Counted from the first letter of the stretch, positions 37,104-46,141 are shown. The stretch: DNA of 64,000 nucleotides from Azotimanducus sp965199815 (GCA_965199815.1 CBDATE010000018.1:310001-374000), one strand, 5' to 3'. Notes: a model not told the origin generated them from the sequence alone. Numbers and translations: made by a program.

Positions 37104-37183
37104 CGCCTGGGCATACAACGCGCTGGAGGCGGAATCCACTCTGGCTGGCAGCAACTGGCAGCAAGACAATCCGGAGGCTTACC

Positions 37184-37753
37184 ATGTCCGACGAACTCTA
37201 TCAGGAGATTGAGGAGGATGCCGCTTCTCGTATGGGCAAGTCGCTTGATGCCTTGCGCATTGCTCTCGGTCGGCTGCGCACCGGGCGCGCGAGTCCATCC
37301 CTTGTCGAGCACATTCAGGTCATGTACTACGGCGCGCTGACACCCCTGAAACAGGTGGCCAGTATTTCCGTTGAGGAGGGGCGAACGCTGCTTGTTTCAC
37401 CCTGGGAGCGACACATGATTGCGGTGATTGAGAAAGCCCTTCTGGAGAGTGAGATTGGAGTCACTCCACAATCCACCTCCGAGTTGATTCGCCTGCCGCT
37501 TCCGCCCCTTACCGAAGAAGGTCGTCGCGATTTGATGCGCCAGGCGCGCACAGAGGCGGAGCAGGCGCGCGTGTCGATACGCAATGTGCGCCGCGATGCC
37601 AATGGAGACCTGCGTGAGCTTGCCAGGGAGAAGCTCATCAGCGAAGACGATGAGCGTCGCGGCGAGGCGCTCATGCAACAGCTCACCGATGAATCGATCA
37701 AACAAGCGGATAACATCTTGCGTGAAAAGGAGCAAGAACTCTCCGAATTCTAG
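37184..37753 (+). CDS. frr: ribosome recycling factor
   Basis: A 189-residue factor that, with EF-G, splits post-termination ribosomes. It shows MGKSLDALRIALGRLRTGRA, YYGALTPLKQVASISVEEGR, PLPPLTEEGRRDLMRQARTE, and RNVRRDANGDLRELAREKLISEDDERR, with the long three-helix bundle ending in REKEQELSEF. The CCGGAGG 10 bases before the ATG supports the start. The last base of its TAG stop is the first base of the uppS GTG start. Confidence 0.97.
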   Translation: MSDELYQEIEEDAASRMGKSLDALRIALGRLRTGRASPSLVEHIQVMYYGALTPLKQVASISVEEGRTLLVSPWERHMIAVIEKALLESEIGVTPQSTSELIRLPLPPLTEEGRRDLMRQARTEAEQARVSIRNVRRDANGDLRELAREKLISEDDERRGEALMQQLTDESIKQADNILREKEQELSEF

Positions 37754-38496
37754 TGGCCAGTACAGATTCCGGGATCGAACCCCAGCATATCGCCATCATC
37801 ATGGATGGTAATTACCGCTGGGCGCATCAGCGCGGCTTGCCGGTCGGAGCGGGGCATCGTGCCGGTGCCGAAAACGTCAGGCCGCGGGTGCTCGATTGCC
37901 TTGAGCGCGGCGTGAAATATCTCACCCTGTTCGCTTTCAGTACCGAAAACTGGCAGCGCCCCAGGTCCGAAGTGCGTGTACTCATGAACCTCGTCCGGCG
38001 CGTTCTCGATGATGAGTTGTCGCAGCTTGCAGAATTGGGGTTGCGCATTCGCGTCATTGGCGACCGCACACGCTTTTCCCCGGATCTGCTCACTCGCATC
38101 GAGCGAGTCGAAGAACTGAGCGCCGTGAATCGCACGATGAACCTGACGGTGGCGCTCAGCTACGGCGGTCGCTGGGATATTCTGCAAGCCATGCGTGCGG
38201 TGGCCAAGGCGGTGCTTGATGGCAGGGTCAGTGAAGCGGATATAGAGGCCATAGACGAAGAGACCTTCGGGCGCTTTCTTTCGCTGGAGAAGGTTGGCGT
38301 ACCGCAGCCGGATTTGCTCATTCGCACAGGCCGGGAGCAGCGCCTCAGCAACTTCTGTATCTGGGATTTGAGTTACACCGAGCTGTACTTTACCGACACC
38401 CTGTGGCCGGATTTCTCGACCGCAGATCTGAACGCGGCCATCCTCGCCTACCGGAAGCGCCTGCGTCGCTTTGGTGAACGTCGGGGAGCGCGATGA
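37753..38496 (+). CDS. uppS: (2Z,6E)-farnesyl-diphosphate-specific cis-prenyltransferase, undecaprenyl diphosphate synthase
   Basis: A 247-residue cis-prenyltransferase making the C55 lipid carrier for peptidoglycan and other glycans. The catalytic aspartate is in HIAIIMDGNYRWAHQRG (D18), with LTLFAFSTENWQRP, LTVALSYGGRWDIL, LLIRTGREQRLSNF and SYTELYFTDTLWPDF following in order. The usually invariant MDGNGRWA has Tyr in place of Gly at residue 21, and RTGGE.R has Arg in place of the second Gly. Both sites contact substrate phosphate or loop backbone in known enzymes. Starts at a GTG overlapping the frr stop by one base; its TGA overlaps the cdsA ATG as ATGA. Confidence 0.93.
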   Translation: MASTDSGIEPQHIAIIMDGNYRWAHQRGLPVGAGHRAGAENVRPRVLDCLERGVKYLTLFAFSTENWQRPRSEVRVLMNLVRRVLDDELSQLAELGLRIRVIGDRTRFSPDLLTRIERVEELSAVNRTMNLTVALSYGGRWDILQAMRAVAKAVLDGRVSEADIEAIDEETFGRFLSLEKVGVPQPDLLIRTGREQRLSNFCIWDLSYTELYFTDTLWPDFSTADLNAAILAYRKRLRRFGERRGAR

Positions 38497-39356
38497 TTGA
38501 GCCTGCTGCATCGGACAGCACCTCGCCGTCCCCTTCCAATGTGCGCCAGCGTGTGCTGACCGCGCTCATCGCCTTGCCTGTGACCCTGGGCCTGTTGTTC
38601 TGGCTGCCCTGGTTCTGGGCGGCGACTCTGGTATTCGGTTTGCTCGCCGTGGGTCTGCTCGAATGGGCGCGACTCTCTGACGCAAGCGGGTTCACCACGC
38701 TTCTGCTCTCTCTGCTGATGCTCGGCCTTGGGCCTCTGGTCGTTGTCGCTGAGTTCCTGGGTGCAACTGACCTCTCCCCGGTGGTGCTGGTGCTCGGCAG
38801 TCTCTGCTGGCTCTATGCGTTTTTTCTCATACTCGCATTTCCCGCCTCCGCCCGCCTGCTGCCCCCGCGCCTGCGCGGACTGATGGGTGCGCTGCTGCTC
38901 GCCTGCGCCTGGCTCGCGTTCACTGCTGTCAAGCAACGTGAGCAGGAATGGCTCATTCTCTGGTGGTTGATGATTCTCTGGGTTGCGGATTCCGGTGCCT
39001 ACTTTGCCGGCAAGCGATGGGGACGACGGCGACTCGCGCCCTCGGTGAGCCCTGGCAAGACCATTGAAGGCGCTCTGGCCGGGGTGCTTGCGGCGGTGAC
39101 CGTCGGAGGTTCGCTCGGCCTCTGGGTTGCTGATGTGCTCGACCTGGGTCGGGGGGTCATTTTCTGGATTCTGGCATCACTCACGCTCGCGCTCGTGTCC
39201 ATCGTCGGCGACCTGTTCGCGAGCCTCGTCAAGCGACTCGCCGGAGCCAAGGACTCAGGCGGGCTCTTTCCCGGTCATGGCGGTGTCCTTGATCGACTCG
39301 ATTCGGCACTTGCCACCGCGCCCTTGCTGGCCCTGGGGGTCCACTGGCTCGCCTGA
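38493..39356 (+). CDS. cdsA: phosphatidate cytidylyltransferase
   Basis: A 287-residue inner-membrane enzyme that makes CDP-diacylglycerol from CTP and phosphatidic acid. Seven to eight hydrophobic segments are visible, and the C-terminal signature SIVGDLFASLVKRLAGAKDS followed by GGLFPGHGGVLDRLDS carries the conserved metal-binding acidic residues. The ATG overlaps the uppS stop by four bases, so translation is coupled. The first 16 residues are Ser/Pro-rich before the first helix. It is the last gene of the rpsB block here and converges on the sugar dehydrogenase gene. Confidence 0.95.
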   Translation: MIEPAASDSTSPSPSNVRQRVLTALIALPVTLGLLFWLPWFWAATLVFGLLAVGLLEWARLSDASGFTTLLLSLLMLGLGPLVVVAEFLGATDLSPVVLVLGSLCWLYAFFLILAFPASARLLPPRLRGLMGALLLACAWLAFTAVKQREQEWLILWWLMILWVADSGAYFAGKRWGRRRLAPSVSPGKTIEGALAGVLAAVTVGGSLGLWVADVLDLGRGVIFWILASLTLALVSIVGDLFASLVKRLAGAKDSGGLFPGHGGVLDRLDSALATAPLLALGVHWLA

Positions 39357-39413
39357 GGCCTCCCCGTGTCAACTCGCGGGTCAGCAGCAGTGTGCGTGAC
39401 GAGTATGCAGCAG

Positions 39414-40508
39414 TCATGATGGTTCAACCCTCCAGAGGGTGGCATCCTTGCCATCCTCCAGAACATACAGGTAGCCATTCCGGGTGCGGACATCGCGAAT
39501 GCGTCGATTGAGTTCCCCGAAGAGCGCTTGCTGCTTGACAATCTGACCCTCTTCCAGGGTGAGTCGCCGTACCTCCCGGTCAACCAGCGCGCCGACAAAC
39601 AGGTCGCCCTGCCAGTCGGGAAATACGGAGCCTTCGTAAATTGCCAGGCCGGAAGGTGCAATTGACGGTACCCAGTGCGTGAGCGGTTGGGTGAAGCCCG
39701 GCCCCTCGGTGAAGGCGGAGATGATGGCACCGCTGTAATCCTTGCCGAAAGTGACTGCTGGCCAGCCGTAATTGGCCCCCGGCACCAGCAGATTGGTTTC
39801 ATCGCCGCCGCGCGGCCCATGTTCGTGTAGATAGATGCGACCGTCTGATGCCACCGCCAGACCCTGTGGATTGCGATGGCCGTAGGTGAAGATTTCCGGC
39901 TGCGCCTGTGTCTGGCCGATGAAAGGATTGTCGTCGGGGGCGCGACCTTGCGTGTCTATGCGCATGGTTTTGCCGAGACCGCTCGACAGGTCCTGCGACT
40001 GCTCGAGGTAGTTGTAGCCATCGCCGGTTGTCAGCAGCAGGGTGCCGTCGGGCAGGAATGCCATGCGTCCGCCGTAGTGTGCGGCGGTTGCCTTGCGCGG
40101 CGTGACGGCGTAGATGACCTGTCCGTCCTGAAGGCCGCCGTCCATCAGGCGGGCGCGAAAAACTTGCGTGGCATTCTCGTCCGCAGGTCCCGCCGCATAG
40201 GACAGGTAGAGGGTGCGGTTGCGCTCGAAATCCGGGTCGGGCAGCACATCGAAGAGACCACCCTGGCGCCTGCGATAGACCTCCGGTACGCCGGGAATCG
40301 GGTCGCTCATCACGCCGTCTGATGTCACTCGCCGCAGATGCCCGCCGAGCTCGGTGACGAGCAAGTCACCATTCGGTAAAAAGCCGACGCACCAGGGGAA
40401 ATCCAATCCTTCGGCAACGGCGACCAACCGGTAGTCCTCCGCCTGCGTTGAAGCAGGCACAGCGGTCAGCAGCGCAGTGACCACGAACAACAAGCCTGAC
40501 TTTCTCAT
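39414..40508 (-). CDS. secreted PQQ-dependent aldose sugar dehydrogenase-like protein
   Basis: A 364-residue beta-propeller protein. The ATG at 40508 has AGGAG seven bases upstream and is followed by a signal peptide MRKSGLLFVVTALLTAVPAS with likely cleavage near TQA, so the protein is periplasmic. Propeller blocks are GLDFPWCVGFLPNGDLLVTE, LLTTGDGYNYLEQSQD, IFTYGHRNPQGLAV, YLHEHGPRGGDETNLL and NYGWPAVTFGKDYSG, as in Asd/YliI enzymes that oxidise sugar aldehyde groups with PQQ and calcium. The His in GHRNPQG and Arg/Asp pair fit the cofactor site. Upstream lies repeat element 3. No PQQ synthesis gene is in view. Confidence 0.9.
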   Translation of the reverse strand: MRKSGLLFVVTALLTAVPASTQAEDYRLVAVAEGLDFPWCVGFLPNGDLLVTELGGHLRRVTSDGVMSDPIPGVPEVYRRRQGGLFDVLPDPDFERNRTLYLSYAAGPADENATQVFRARLMDGGLQDGQVIYAVTPRKATAAHYGGRMAFLPDGTLLLTTGDGYNYLEQSQDLSSGLGKTMRIDTQGRAPDDNPFIGQTQAQPEIFTYGHRNPQGLAVASDGRIYLHEHGPRGGDETNLLVPGANYGWPAVTFGKDYSGAIISAFTEGPGFTQPLTHWVPSIAPSGLAIYEGSVFPDWQGDLFVGALVDREVRRLTLEEGQIVKQQALFGELNRRIRDVRTRNGYLYVLEDGKDATLWRVEPS

Positions 40509-40622
40509 GAGTCTCCTGGCCAATTCACATGCACGGCCGCTCAGCTTACAGGAACGCGGGTGAGCCGGGAGGCCACCTGCGCCGGTACCCCCGACTGCGT
40601 TCGACCAACTCCGGAGAATCAA

Positions 40623-41906
40623 GGGAAACTCTGAATAACAGAGTTTCCCGTGCGGCACACGGATGTGCCGCCAGATTCAGTGCCGTAAGGCATTGAATCT
40701 GCGAGCAAATCAGGACATTTTTGCAGGACAGCAAAAATGCACGGCGCAGCCGCCTGAAGGGGCGGGCACAAGGAAGTGCCCGCTGACATTTTTGCAGGAC
40801 AGCAAAAATGCACGGCGCAGCCGCCTGAAGGGGCGGGCACAAGGAAGTGCCCGCTGACATTTTTGCAGGACAGCAAAAATGCACGGCGCAGCCGCCTGAA
40901 GGGGCGGGCACAAGGAAGTGCCCGCTGACATTTTTGCAGGACAGCAAAAATGCACGGCGCAGCCGCCTGAAGGGGCGGGCACAAGGAAGTGCCCGCTGAC
41001 ATTTTTGCAGGACAGCAAAAATGCACGGCGCAGCCGCCTGAAGGGGCGGGCACAAGGAAGTGCCCGCTGACATTTTTGCAGGACAGCAAAAATGCACGGC
41101 GCAGCCGCCTGAAGGGGCGGGCACAAGGAAGTGCCCGCTGACATTTTTGCAGGACAGCAAAAATGCACGGCGCAGCCGCCTGAAGGGGCGGGCACAAGGA
41201 AGTGCCCGCTGACATTTTTGCAGGACAGCAAAAATGCACGGCGCAGCCGCCTGAAGGGGCGGGCACAAGGAAGTGCCCGCTGACATTTTTGCAGGACAGC
41301 AAAAATGCACGGCGCAGCCGCCTGAAGGGGCGGGCACAAGGAAGTGCCCGCTGACATTTTTGCAGGACAGCAAAAATGCACGGCGCAGCCGCCTGAAGGG
41401 GCGGGCACAAGGAAGTGCCCGCTGACATTTTTGCAGGACAGCAAAAATGCACGGCGCAGCCGCCTGAAGGGGCGGGCACAAGGAAGTGCCCGCTGACATT
41501 TTTGCAGGACAGCAAAAATGCACGGCGCAGCCGCCTGAAGGGGCGGGCACAAGGAAGTGCCCGCTGACATTTTTGCAGGACAGCAAAAATGCACGGCGCA
41601 GCCGCCTGAAGGGGCGGGCACAAGGAAGTGCCCGCTGACATTTTTGCAGGACAGCAAAAATGCACGGCGCAGCCGCCTGAAGGGGCGGGCACAAGGAAGT
41701 GCCCGCTGACATTTTTGCAGGACAGCAAAAATGCACGGCGCAGCCGCCTGAAGGGGCGGGCACAAGGAAGTGCCCGCTGACATTTTTGCAGGACAGCAAA
41801 AATGCACGGCGCAGCCGCCTGAAGGGGCGGGCACAAGGATGTGCCCGCTGTAGCGTACTTCTGATTTGCGAACCTGATCAAGTCCACGGATGGACTTGAT
41901 CAGAAC
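40623..41906. repeat. hairpin-chain repeat element 3 (1284 bp, sixteen inner units)
   Basis: Same arms as element 1 with a larger array. Left hairpins begin GGGAAACTCTG at 40623; the array opens after GCAAATCAG and closes before CTGATTTGC; the right hairpin stem CTGATCAAGTCCA has one change beside it (GAACCTGATC for GAATCTGATC). The orientation is the same as the other three elements. It sits 114 bases from the start of the sugar dehydrogenase gene. Confidence 0.92.
40714..41849. repeat. tandem array of sixteen 71-bp units
   Basis: Sixteen 71-bp copies (1136 bp), practically identical apart from one base change in the last copy (GGATGTGCCC for GGAAGTGCCC). They differ from the array near 20 kb at a few shared positions (CGCAGCCGCCTGAAGG against CGGAGCCGCCCGCAGG), so each array has its own consensus. 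Confidence 0.93.
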
Positions 41907-41978
41907 ATGCCAAGATATACCCCCGACTGCGCTCCGAAGGCTGCTCCGAACCCGGCCAACTCGTCTGTATCGACCACA

Positions 41979-42006
41979 TGTCCACGGATGGACTTGATGA
42001 GAACAT
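41979..42006. repeat. isolated right-end fragment of the hairpin-chain element
   Basis: TGTCCACGGATGGACTTGAT followed by GAGAACAT repeats the right hairpin with decay in its left half. It lies about 75 bases beyond element 3 and suggests an earlier insertion or imperfect excision at the same place. The surrounding 41907-42086 holds no gene. Confidence 0.7.
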
Positions 42007-42086
42007 ACCAAGGAGCTCCACGCTGATTTGCCGCTTGCGCACGGCACACTTACCATGCAGATGTTTTTGCACCATCAACCCACGCT

Positions 42087-42935
42087 ATGCCCGATTACAC
42101 CTACATCCTGACAGATACGCCAGCCGATGCCGTCAATCGCATCACCCTGAACCGTCCCGACAAGCACAACGCCCTGTCAAACGCCTTGCGCTGCGAACTC
42201 TTTGCCGAGCTCGAGCGTGCCGACAAGGATGTCAGTGTGCATGTCAGCATTATTCGCGGCGCTGGGCCTTCATTCAGCGCTGGATATGACCTCACGTCCC
42301 TGTCGAGCGGCGAGCCGCAGGATGAGCCGTATTACACGGCGGGTGGTCTCGCGCACTGGCCACGGCATGTGGTGGATGGGTGTTTCCGGATCTGGGATCT
42401 GGCCAAGCCCGTCATCGCCGAGGTGCATGGTTATTGTCTCGCCGGAGGCACTGAGCTGGCACAGTCCTGCGATCTCGTCTATGTGGCCGAGGATGCTCGC
42501 ATCGGCTATCCCGTCGTGCGTAACATTTCGCCGCCTGACAACAACTTCTACCCCTGGATTGTCGGTATGCGCAAGGCCATGCATCTCATGCTCACTGGCG
42601 ATTCCATGTCCGGGCACGAAGCGGTGCGCTACGGATTCGCCAACGAGGCGTGTGCGCCCGAAGAACTGGAGGCGCGGGTGCTGCATTACGCCAGGCGCAT
42701 CGCCAGTGTGCCGCCCGAGCTTTCGCAATTCAACAAGCGCACAGTACATCGTCAGATGGATCTCATGGGCATACGCGCCGCCATCAGGGCATCGACCGAT
42801 ACCCAGCAACTGGCAGCCATGAGCAAACCGGCGCGCGAATTTTTCAGACAGATGCGCGAGCGAGGGCTGACCAAGGCGCTCGACGAGCGCGACGCGAAGT
42901 TTGGCGATTACCGTACTGGCGAGCCGTCCGACTGA
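42087..42935 (+). CDS. enoyl-CoA hydratase/isomerase (crotonase) family protein
   Basis: A 282-residue crotonase-fold enzyme acting on acyl-CoA substrates. It shows RITLNRPDKHNALSNALRCE, FSAGYDLTSLSSGEP (oxyanion strand), KPVIAEVHGYCLAGGTELAQ SCDLVYV (second oxyanion Gly and a Glu at a catalytic position) and IGYPVVRNISPPDNNFYPWI. The PPDNNFYPW segment differs from the standard hydratase pattern, so an isomerase, hydrolase or lyase function is possible. The start at 42087 has no strong ribosome site; translation beginning there fits the family. It follows repeat element 3 and a remnant end. Confidence 0.88.
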   Translation: MPDYTYILTDTPADAVNRITLNRPDKHNALSNALRCELFAELERADKDVSVHVSIIRGAGPSFSAGYDLTSLSSGEPQDEPYYTAGGLAHWPRHVVDGCFRIWDLAKPVIAEVHGYCLAGGTELAQSCDLVYVAEDARIGYPVVRNISPPDNNFYPWIVGMRKAMHLMLTGDSMSGHEAVRYGFANEACAPEELEARVLHYARRIASVPPELSQFNKRTVHRQMDLMGIRAAIRASTDTQQLAAMSKPAREFFRQMRERGLTKALDERDAKFGDYRTGEPSD

Positions 42936-42956
42936 GGCGGGTGTCGCTGGCGGTGC

Positions 42957-43538
42957 TCAGCGTGGCGGCAGACCGAGTGCTTCGCGCTCTCTGGTCATGC
43001 GCTTTGAATCTGCGCTCAGTCGCGGGGTCTTCTCTTCCTCCGGAAGCGTACCGGCGAGGTCGCGCGCAGACTTGTCGGCATCGAAACTGATCCACTTCTC
43101 CGGAACCACTTCGAGCACGGTGCGCAGGGGCGAATCAAGCATTGTGTAAAACTGATCCGAACCCTTCTTGCTGTTCGGACTTACCTTGTCTGCAAGTGCC
43201 CGATAGAACCATTGTTTGGTTTCATCATCGTCATGGAAGTAGCCGCGGCCTTTCACCGTGACAGCTCCCCGCGGGCATTCGGGGTCGCGACTGGTGGCAC
43301 CGCTGACAGTGACAGATACACGATTGTCGCGCCGTATGGCCGCAGTCCTGTGTCGATGAACGGCGAAAGTAAGCCAGATTTTCCCCTCATGCCACACATG
43401 GGCATGCACCACGCCGACCGGCCAGCCATCCCTGGTTGCCCACATGAGTACGCACTCCGGTGCGCGTGTCATGAGTTGTTCGATCTGTGCTTCGCTATGA
43501 CCGTAAATGGATACGATTTCGTGATCGTATGCTGTCAT
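42957..43538 (-). CDS. PNPOx-fold flavin-binding protein
   Basis: A 193-residue split-barrel protein. VLMWATRDGWPVGVVHAHVWHEGKIWLTFAVHRHRTAAIRRDNRVSVTVSGA (split here by known strands) is the pyridoxamine-phosphate-oxidase-like core, followed by RGAVTVKGRGYFHDDDE and a helical C-terminus rich in charged residues. Such proteins bind FMN, F420 or haem. The ATG at 43538 has GGAG eight bases upstream; an earlier ATG at 43640 would overlap the divergent AsmA-like gene. It converges on the crotonase gene with 21 bases between. The ligand is not determined. Confidence 0.8.
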   Translation of the reverse strand: MTAYDHEIVSIYGHSEAQIEQLMTRAPECVLMWATRDGWPVGVVHAHVWHEGKIWLTFAVHRHRTAAIRRDNRVSVTVSGATSRDPECPRGAVTVKGRGYFHDDDETKQWFYRALADKVSPNSKKGSDQFYTMLDSPLRTVLEVVPEKWISFDADKSARDLAGTLPEEEKTPRLSADSKRMTREREALGLPPR

Positions 43539-43630
43539 GAATGTATCTCCTGATGACGAATTGACGAGGATACTCTGCCGAACATGCAAAGTGCGCGTGC
43601 GCGGCCCCCGCGACTGGTATTCTGAAGCAT

Positions 43631-44734
43631 ATGTATCCATCTGGGCGCATCCGGTTCATTCTGGCAGTGGTGTTGTGTGCACTGTTGATAACCTGCTGGC
43701 TACTCTGGCGGTCTTTTCTCACCTCGGAACGCCTGATAGAGACAGTGAACTCGCAAGTAGCAGACATTTCAGGGTTCGATCTTGCCGCACACCGGGCGCA
43801 ATGGTCGCCTGTAGCTCCATTTGACGTGACTCTGCAGGAGGTAATCCTGGCCACTCCCGATACCTCGACGAATGCGGGGGGCAGCAATGCTGTCCACATC
43901 GAGCGCCTGCGATTGAGTCTCAATCCCCGCGCATTACTCAGCCTGAAGCCACGCCTTGCAGTGGGCTCGGTGGTTTTTGATGACCTGCGCCTTGGGTCAT
44001 CGGGTAGCTCGCCTGCTGATGTATCGGCGCGTGGTACCGGATTGCAGGGGTCTCTCGAAATGCAGCAAGTGGATGCTGGGTCGCCGGGCTGGGAAGTGCA
44101 TCTCGAAGGACAGAATCTGGCGGTGCAACCTGTCCTGGATTTCCTTGGATCAGCCCTCGAGATGCAGGTGCAGGTTGATCTTCAGGGTCACATGACGGCC
44201 AGAGGCTCGGATATCGAGGCGCTGAGCCGCACCCTGACGGGTGAGATTGTCATTTCCGGTGGGCCGGGTCGGCTTGATGCGCGCGGGATTCGTGCACTCA
44301 ATCGCGGCCCGGTGCGCTGGGCGCGACAGTCAGGTCACTTCGTTGACTGGCCGGATGTCATGGACTTTGCACATCTTGAAGCCGCTTTCAATGTGCGCCG
44401 GGGGCTTGCGGATACGACTTTCCACCTTGCCTTCGAGAACATGTCTCTCGAGGGCGCAGGGGGAGTGGATTTTCTTGCCGAGACAATGGATTACAACTTC
44501 GAGTTGTTTATCGCTTCGAGTGATGAGCAGGCGACTTTTCAGGCGGGCGAGTACCTGGCCGATACACCTTGGCCGATCAGGTGTCGAGGCTCATTTGCAC
44601 AACGGCTTCCTTGTCGGCTCGACCAGACAGCGCTCATCGATGTAGCGATGCGACTCATCAAGCGAGATGCACAGGATGTGCTCAGTGAAACCTTCGGCGA
44701 GGTTTTTCAGGAGTTTCGCGACGAGTCGCAGTAG
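43631..44734 (+). CDS. short AsmA-like inner-membrane protein
   Basis: A 367-residue protein with one N-terminal membrane helix (IRFILAVVLCALLITCWLLW) and a periplasmic body. Segments such as VHIERLRLSLNPRALLSLKP, GLQGSLEMQQVD, LTGEIVISGGPGRLDARGI, MDYNFELFIA and WPIRCRGSFAQRLPCRLDQT correspond to the C-terminal half of AsmA/TamB-type lipid-bridge proteins, which help outer-membrane lipid transport. E. coli AsmA is about 617 residues, so this is a shortened member. Nothing indicates truncation; both ends look natural. It diverges from the PNPOx-like gene and converges on an aminotransferase gene with 18 bases between. Confidence 0.72.
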   Translation: MYPSGRIRFILAVVLCALLITCWLLWRSFLTSERLIETVNSQVADISGFDLAAHRAQWSPVAPFDVTLQEVILATPDTSTNAGGSNAVHIERLRLSLNPRALLSLKPRLAVGSVVFDDLRLGSSGSSPADVSARGTGLQGSLEMQQVDAGSPGWEVHLEGQNLAVQPVLDFLGSALEMQVQVDLQGHMTARGSDIEALSRTLTGEIVISGGPGRLDARGIRALNRGPVRWARQSGHFVDWPDVMDFAHLEAAFNVRRGLADTTFHLAFENMSLEGAGGVDFLAETMDYNFELFIASSDEQATFQAGEYLADTPWPIRCRGSFAQRLPCRLDQTALIDVAMRLIKRDAQDVLSETFGEVFQEFRDESQ

Positions 44735-44752
44735 CGGGGTTGGCATTCAGGT

Positions 44753-46141
44753 TCATTTTGTGATGATCAGATCCATGGAGTCGTCAAGCGCACCGGTCAG
44801 CTTGTCGAAGAGTTCATGCACCTCGGTGTCACTGATGATGAGTGGCGGGGCAAAGACGAGAACATCGCCGAGTGCGCGTAGCGCAAGACCGCGTTCCATG
44901 GCGCGTTCGCTCACCGTTCTCCCGGCAGCGAGCGAGGCCGCGAAGGGAATGCGTTCTTCCCTGTTTGCCATGAGCTCGATGCCACCAAGTAATCCCTTGC
45001 CACGCACATTGCCAACGAGAGGGTGCTCGGCGAGCTCGCCAAGTCGTGCCTGCATCACTTCACCAACCTTGGCAGCGCGCGCAAACAGGTCTCGCTCCTC
45101 GTAGATTTCAAGTGTGCGAAGCGCGACTGCGCTGCACACCGGATGACCGGAATAGGTGAACCCATGGCCGAACAGGGGCGTGTCCTGTGCCTCGGAAAAT
45201 GCTTCGTACATGAACTCCGGGATGATGACAGCGCTGATCGGGAGGTAGGCTGATGACAGCGCTTTGGCCACGGACATGGTGGTTGGCTGAATCGGGTAGT
45301 GCTCTATGCCGAAAGCCTTGCCGGTGCGCCCGAACCCGCAGATGACCTCGTCGTCGATGAAGCAGATGTCGTTGTCGTCGAGAATTTTCTTGAGTTTGTC
45401 GAAATAGCCGGTCGGTGGCATCATCAAGCCACCGGCACCGGCAATGGGTTCTGCGATGAAGGCAGCGATGGTGTCCGCGCCCTCGCGCCTGATCAGGGCC
45501 TTCAGGTTGCCAAGAATGCGGTCTGTGTAGGCGGCTTCGTCCTCGCCCGCCTCGTGGTCTCGATAGTAGTGCGCTCGGTTGGTGCGCAGGACTTGTGGAA
45601 TCGGCAAGTCGAAGTGTTTGTGGAAGGGCGGCAGTCCGGTCAGGCTGCCACTGCCGATGCCCGAGCCGTGATAGCCAGCGTCGCGCGCGATGATCTTCTT
45701 TTTCTGTGGCTGGCCGATCAGGTTGTGGTAGTACCACATGAGTTTGATCTGTGTATCGTTGGCATCCGAACCGGACAGGCCAAAGAACACGCGCCCGGCA
45801 TTGAAAGGCATCATCGACTTCAGTTTTTCCGCGAGCAGGATGGCTGGTTCGTGCGAAAAGCCGGCAAAGAGTTGCGCGTAGGACAGCTTGCGCATGGCTT
45901 CGCTGGCGACTGCGACGAGTTCCTCTTCGCCGTAGCCGAGAGCCGTGCACCAGAGACCGGAGAGGCTTTCGAGGTACTGCTTGCCATGCTCGTCATAAAC
46001 ATACACGCCAGCACCGCGCAGGCGCAGGTTCGGCCCATGCTCGTGATGTAGTGGCAGCGGGGTGACGGGATGTAGCAGGTGTTCGAGGTCCTTGGCGGCG
46101 AGAGACCCTGGCGGTGCCAGGTTGTGCAGTGCGGCTTTCAT
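44753..46141 (-). CDS. class III (omega) aminotransferase
   Basis: A 462-residue PLP enzyme of the class III aminotransferase family, using amines or omega-amino acids as donors and usually pyruvate as acceptor. Key segments are GKQYLESLSGLWCTALGYGE, FFGLSGSDANDTQIKLMWYY (cofactor phosphate), ARDAGYHGSGIGSGSLTG (ring-stacking His/Tyr), FIAEPIAGAGGLMMPPTGYF, CFIDDEVICGFGRTGKAFG (PLP-nitrogen Asp), and MSVAKALSSAYLPISA with the Schiff-base lysine near residue 292. Length is typical. Its closest type is putrescine/beta-alanine-pyruvate aminotransferase; the amine is not resolved. The ATG at 46141 has no obvious ribosome site. Confidence 0.92.
   Translation of the reverse strand: MKAALHNLAPPGSLAAKDLEHLLHPVTPLPLHHEHGPNLRLRGAGVYVYDEHGKQYLESLSGLWCTALGYGEEELVAVASEAMRKLSYAQLFAGFSHEPAILLAEKLKSMMPFNAGRVFFGLSGSDANDTQIKLMWYYHNLIGQPQKKKIIARDAGYHGSGIGSGSLTGLPPFHKHFDLPIPQVLRTNRAHYYRDHEAGEDEAAYTDRILGNLKALIRREGADTIAAFIAEPIAGAGGLMMPPTGYFDKLKKILDDNDICFIDDEVICGFGRTGKAFGIEHYPIQPTTMSVAKALSSAYLPISAVIIPEFMYEAFSEAQDTPLFGHGFTYSGHPVCSAVALRTLEIYEERDLFARAAKVGEVMQARLGELAEHPLVGNVRGKGLLGGIELMANREERIPFAASLAAGRTVSERAMERGLALRALGDVLVFAPPLIISDTEVHELFDKLTGALDDSMDLIITK

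Noticed and set aside
40619..42056. Long open frames of 400 or more codons on the minus strand across the 71-bp array
   Set aside because: The unit length is not a multiple of three and the repeat has no stop in any frame, so open frames arise automatically. The products would be pure repeat with no ribosome site.
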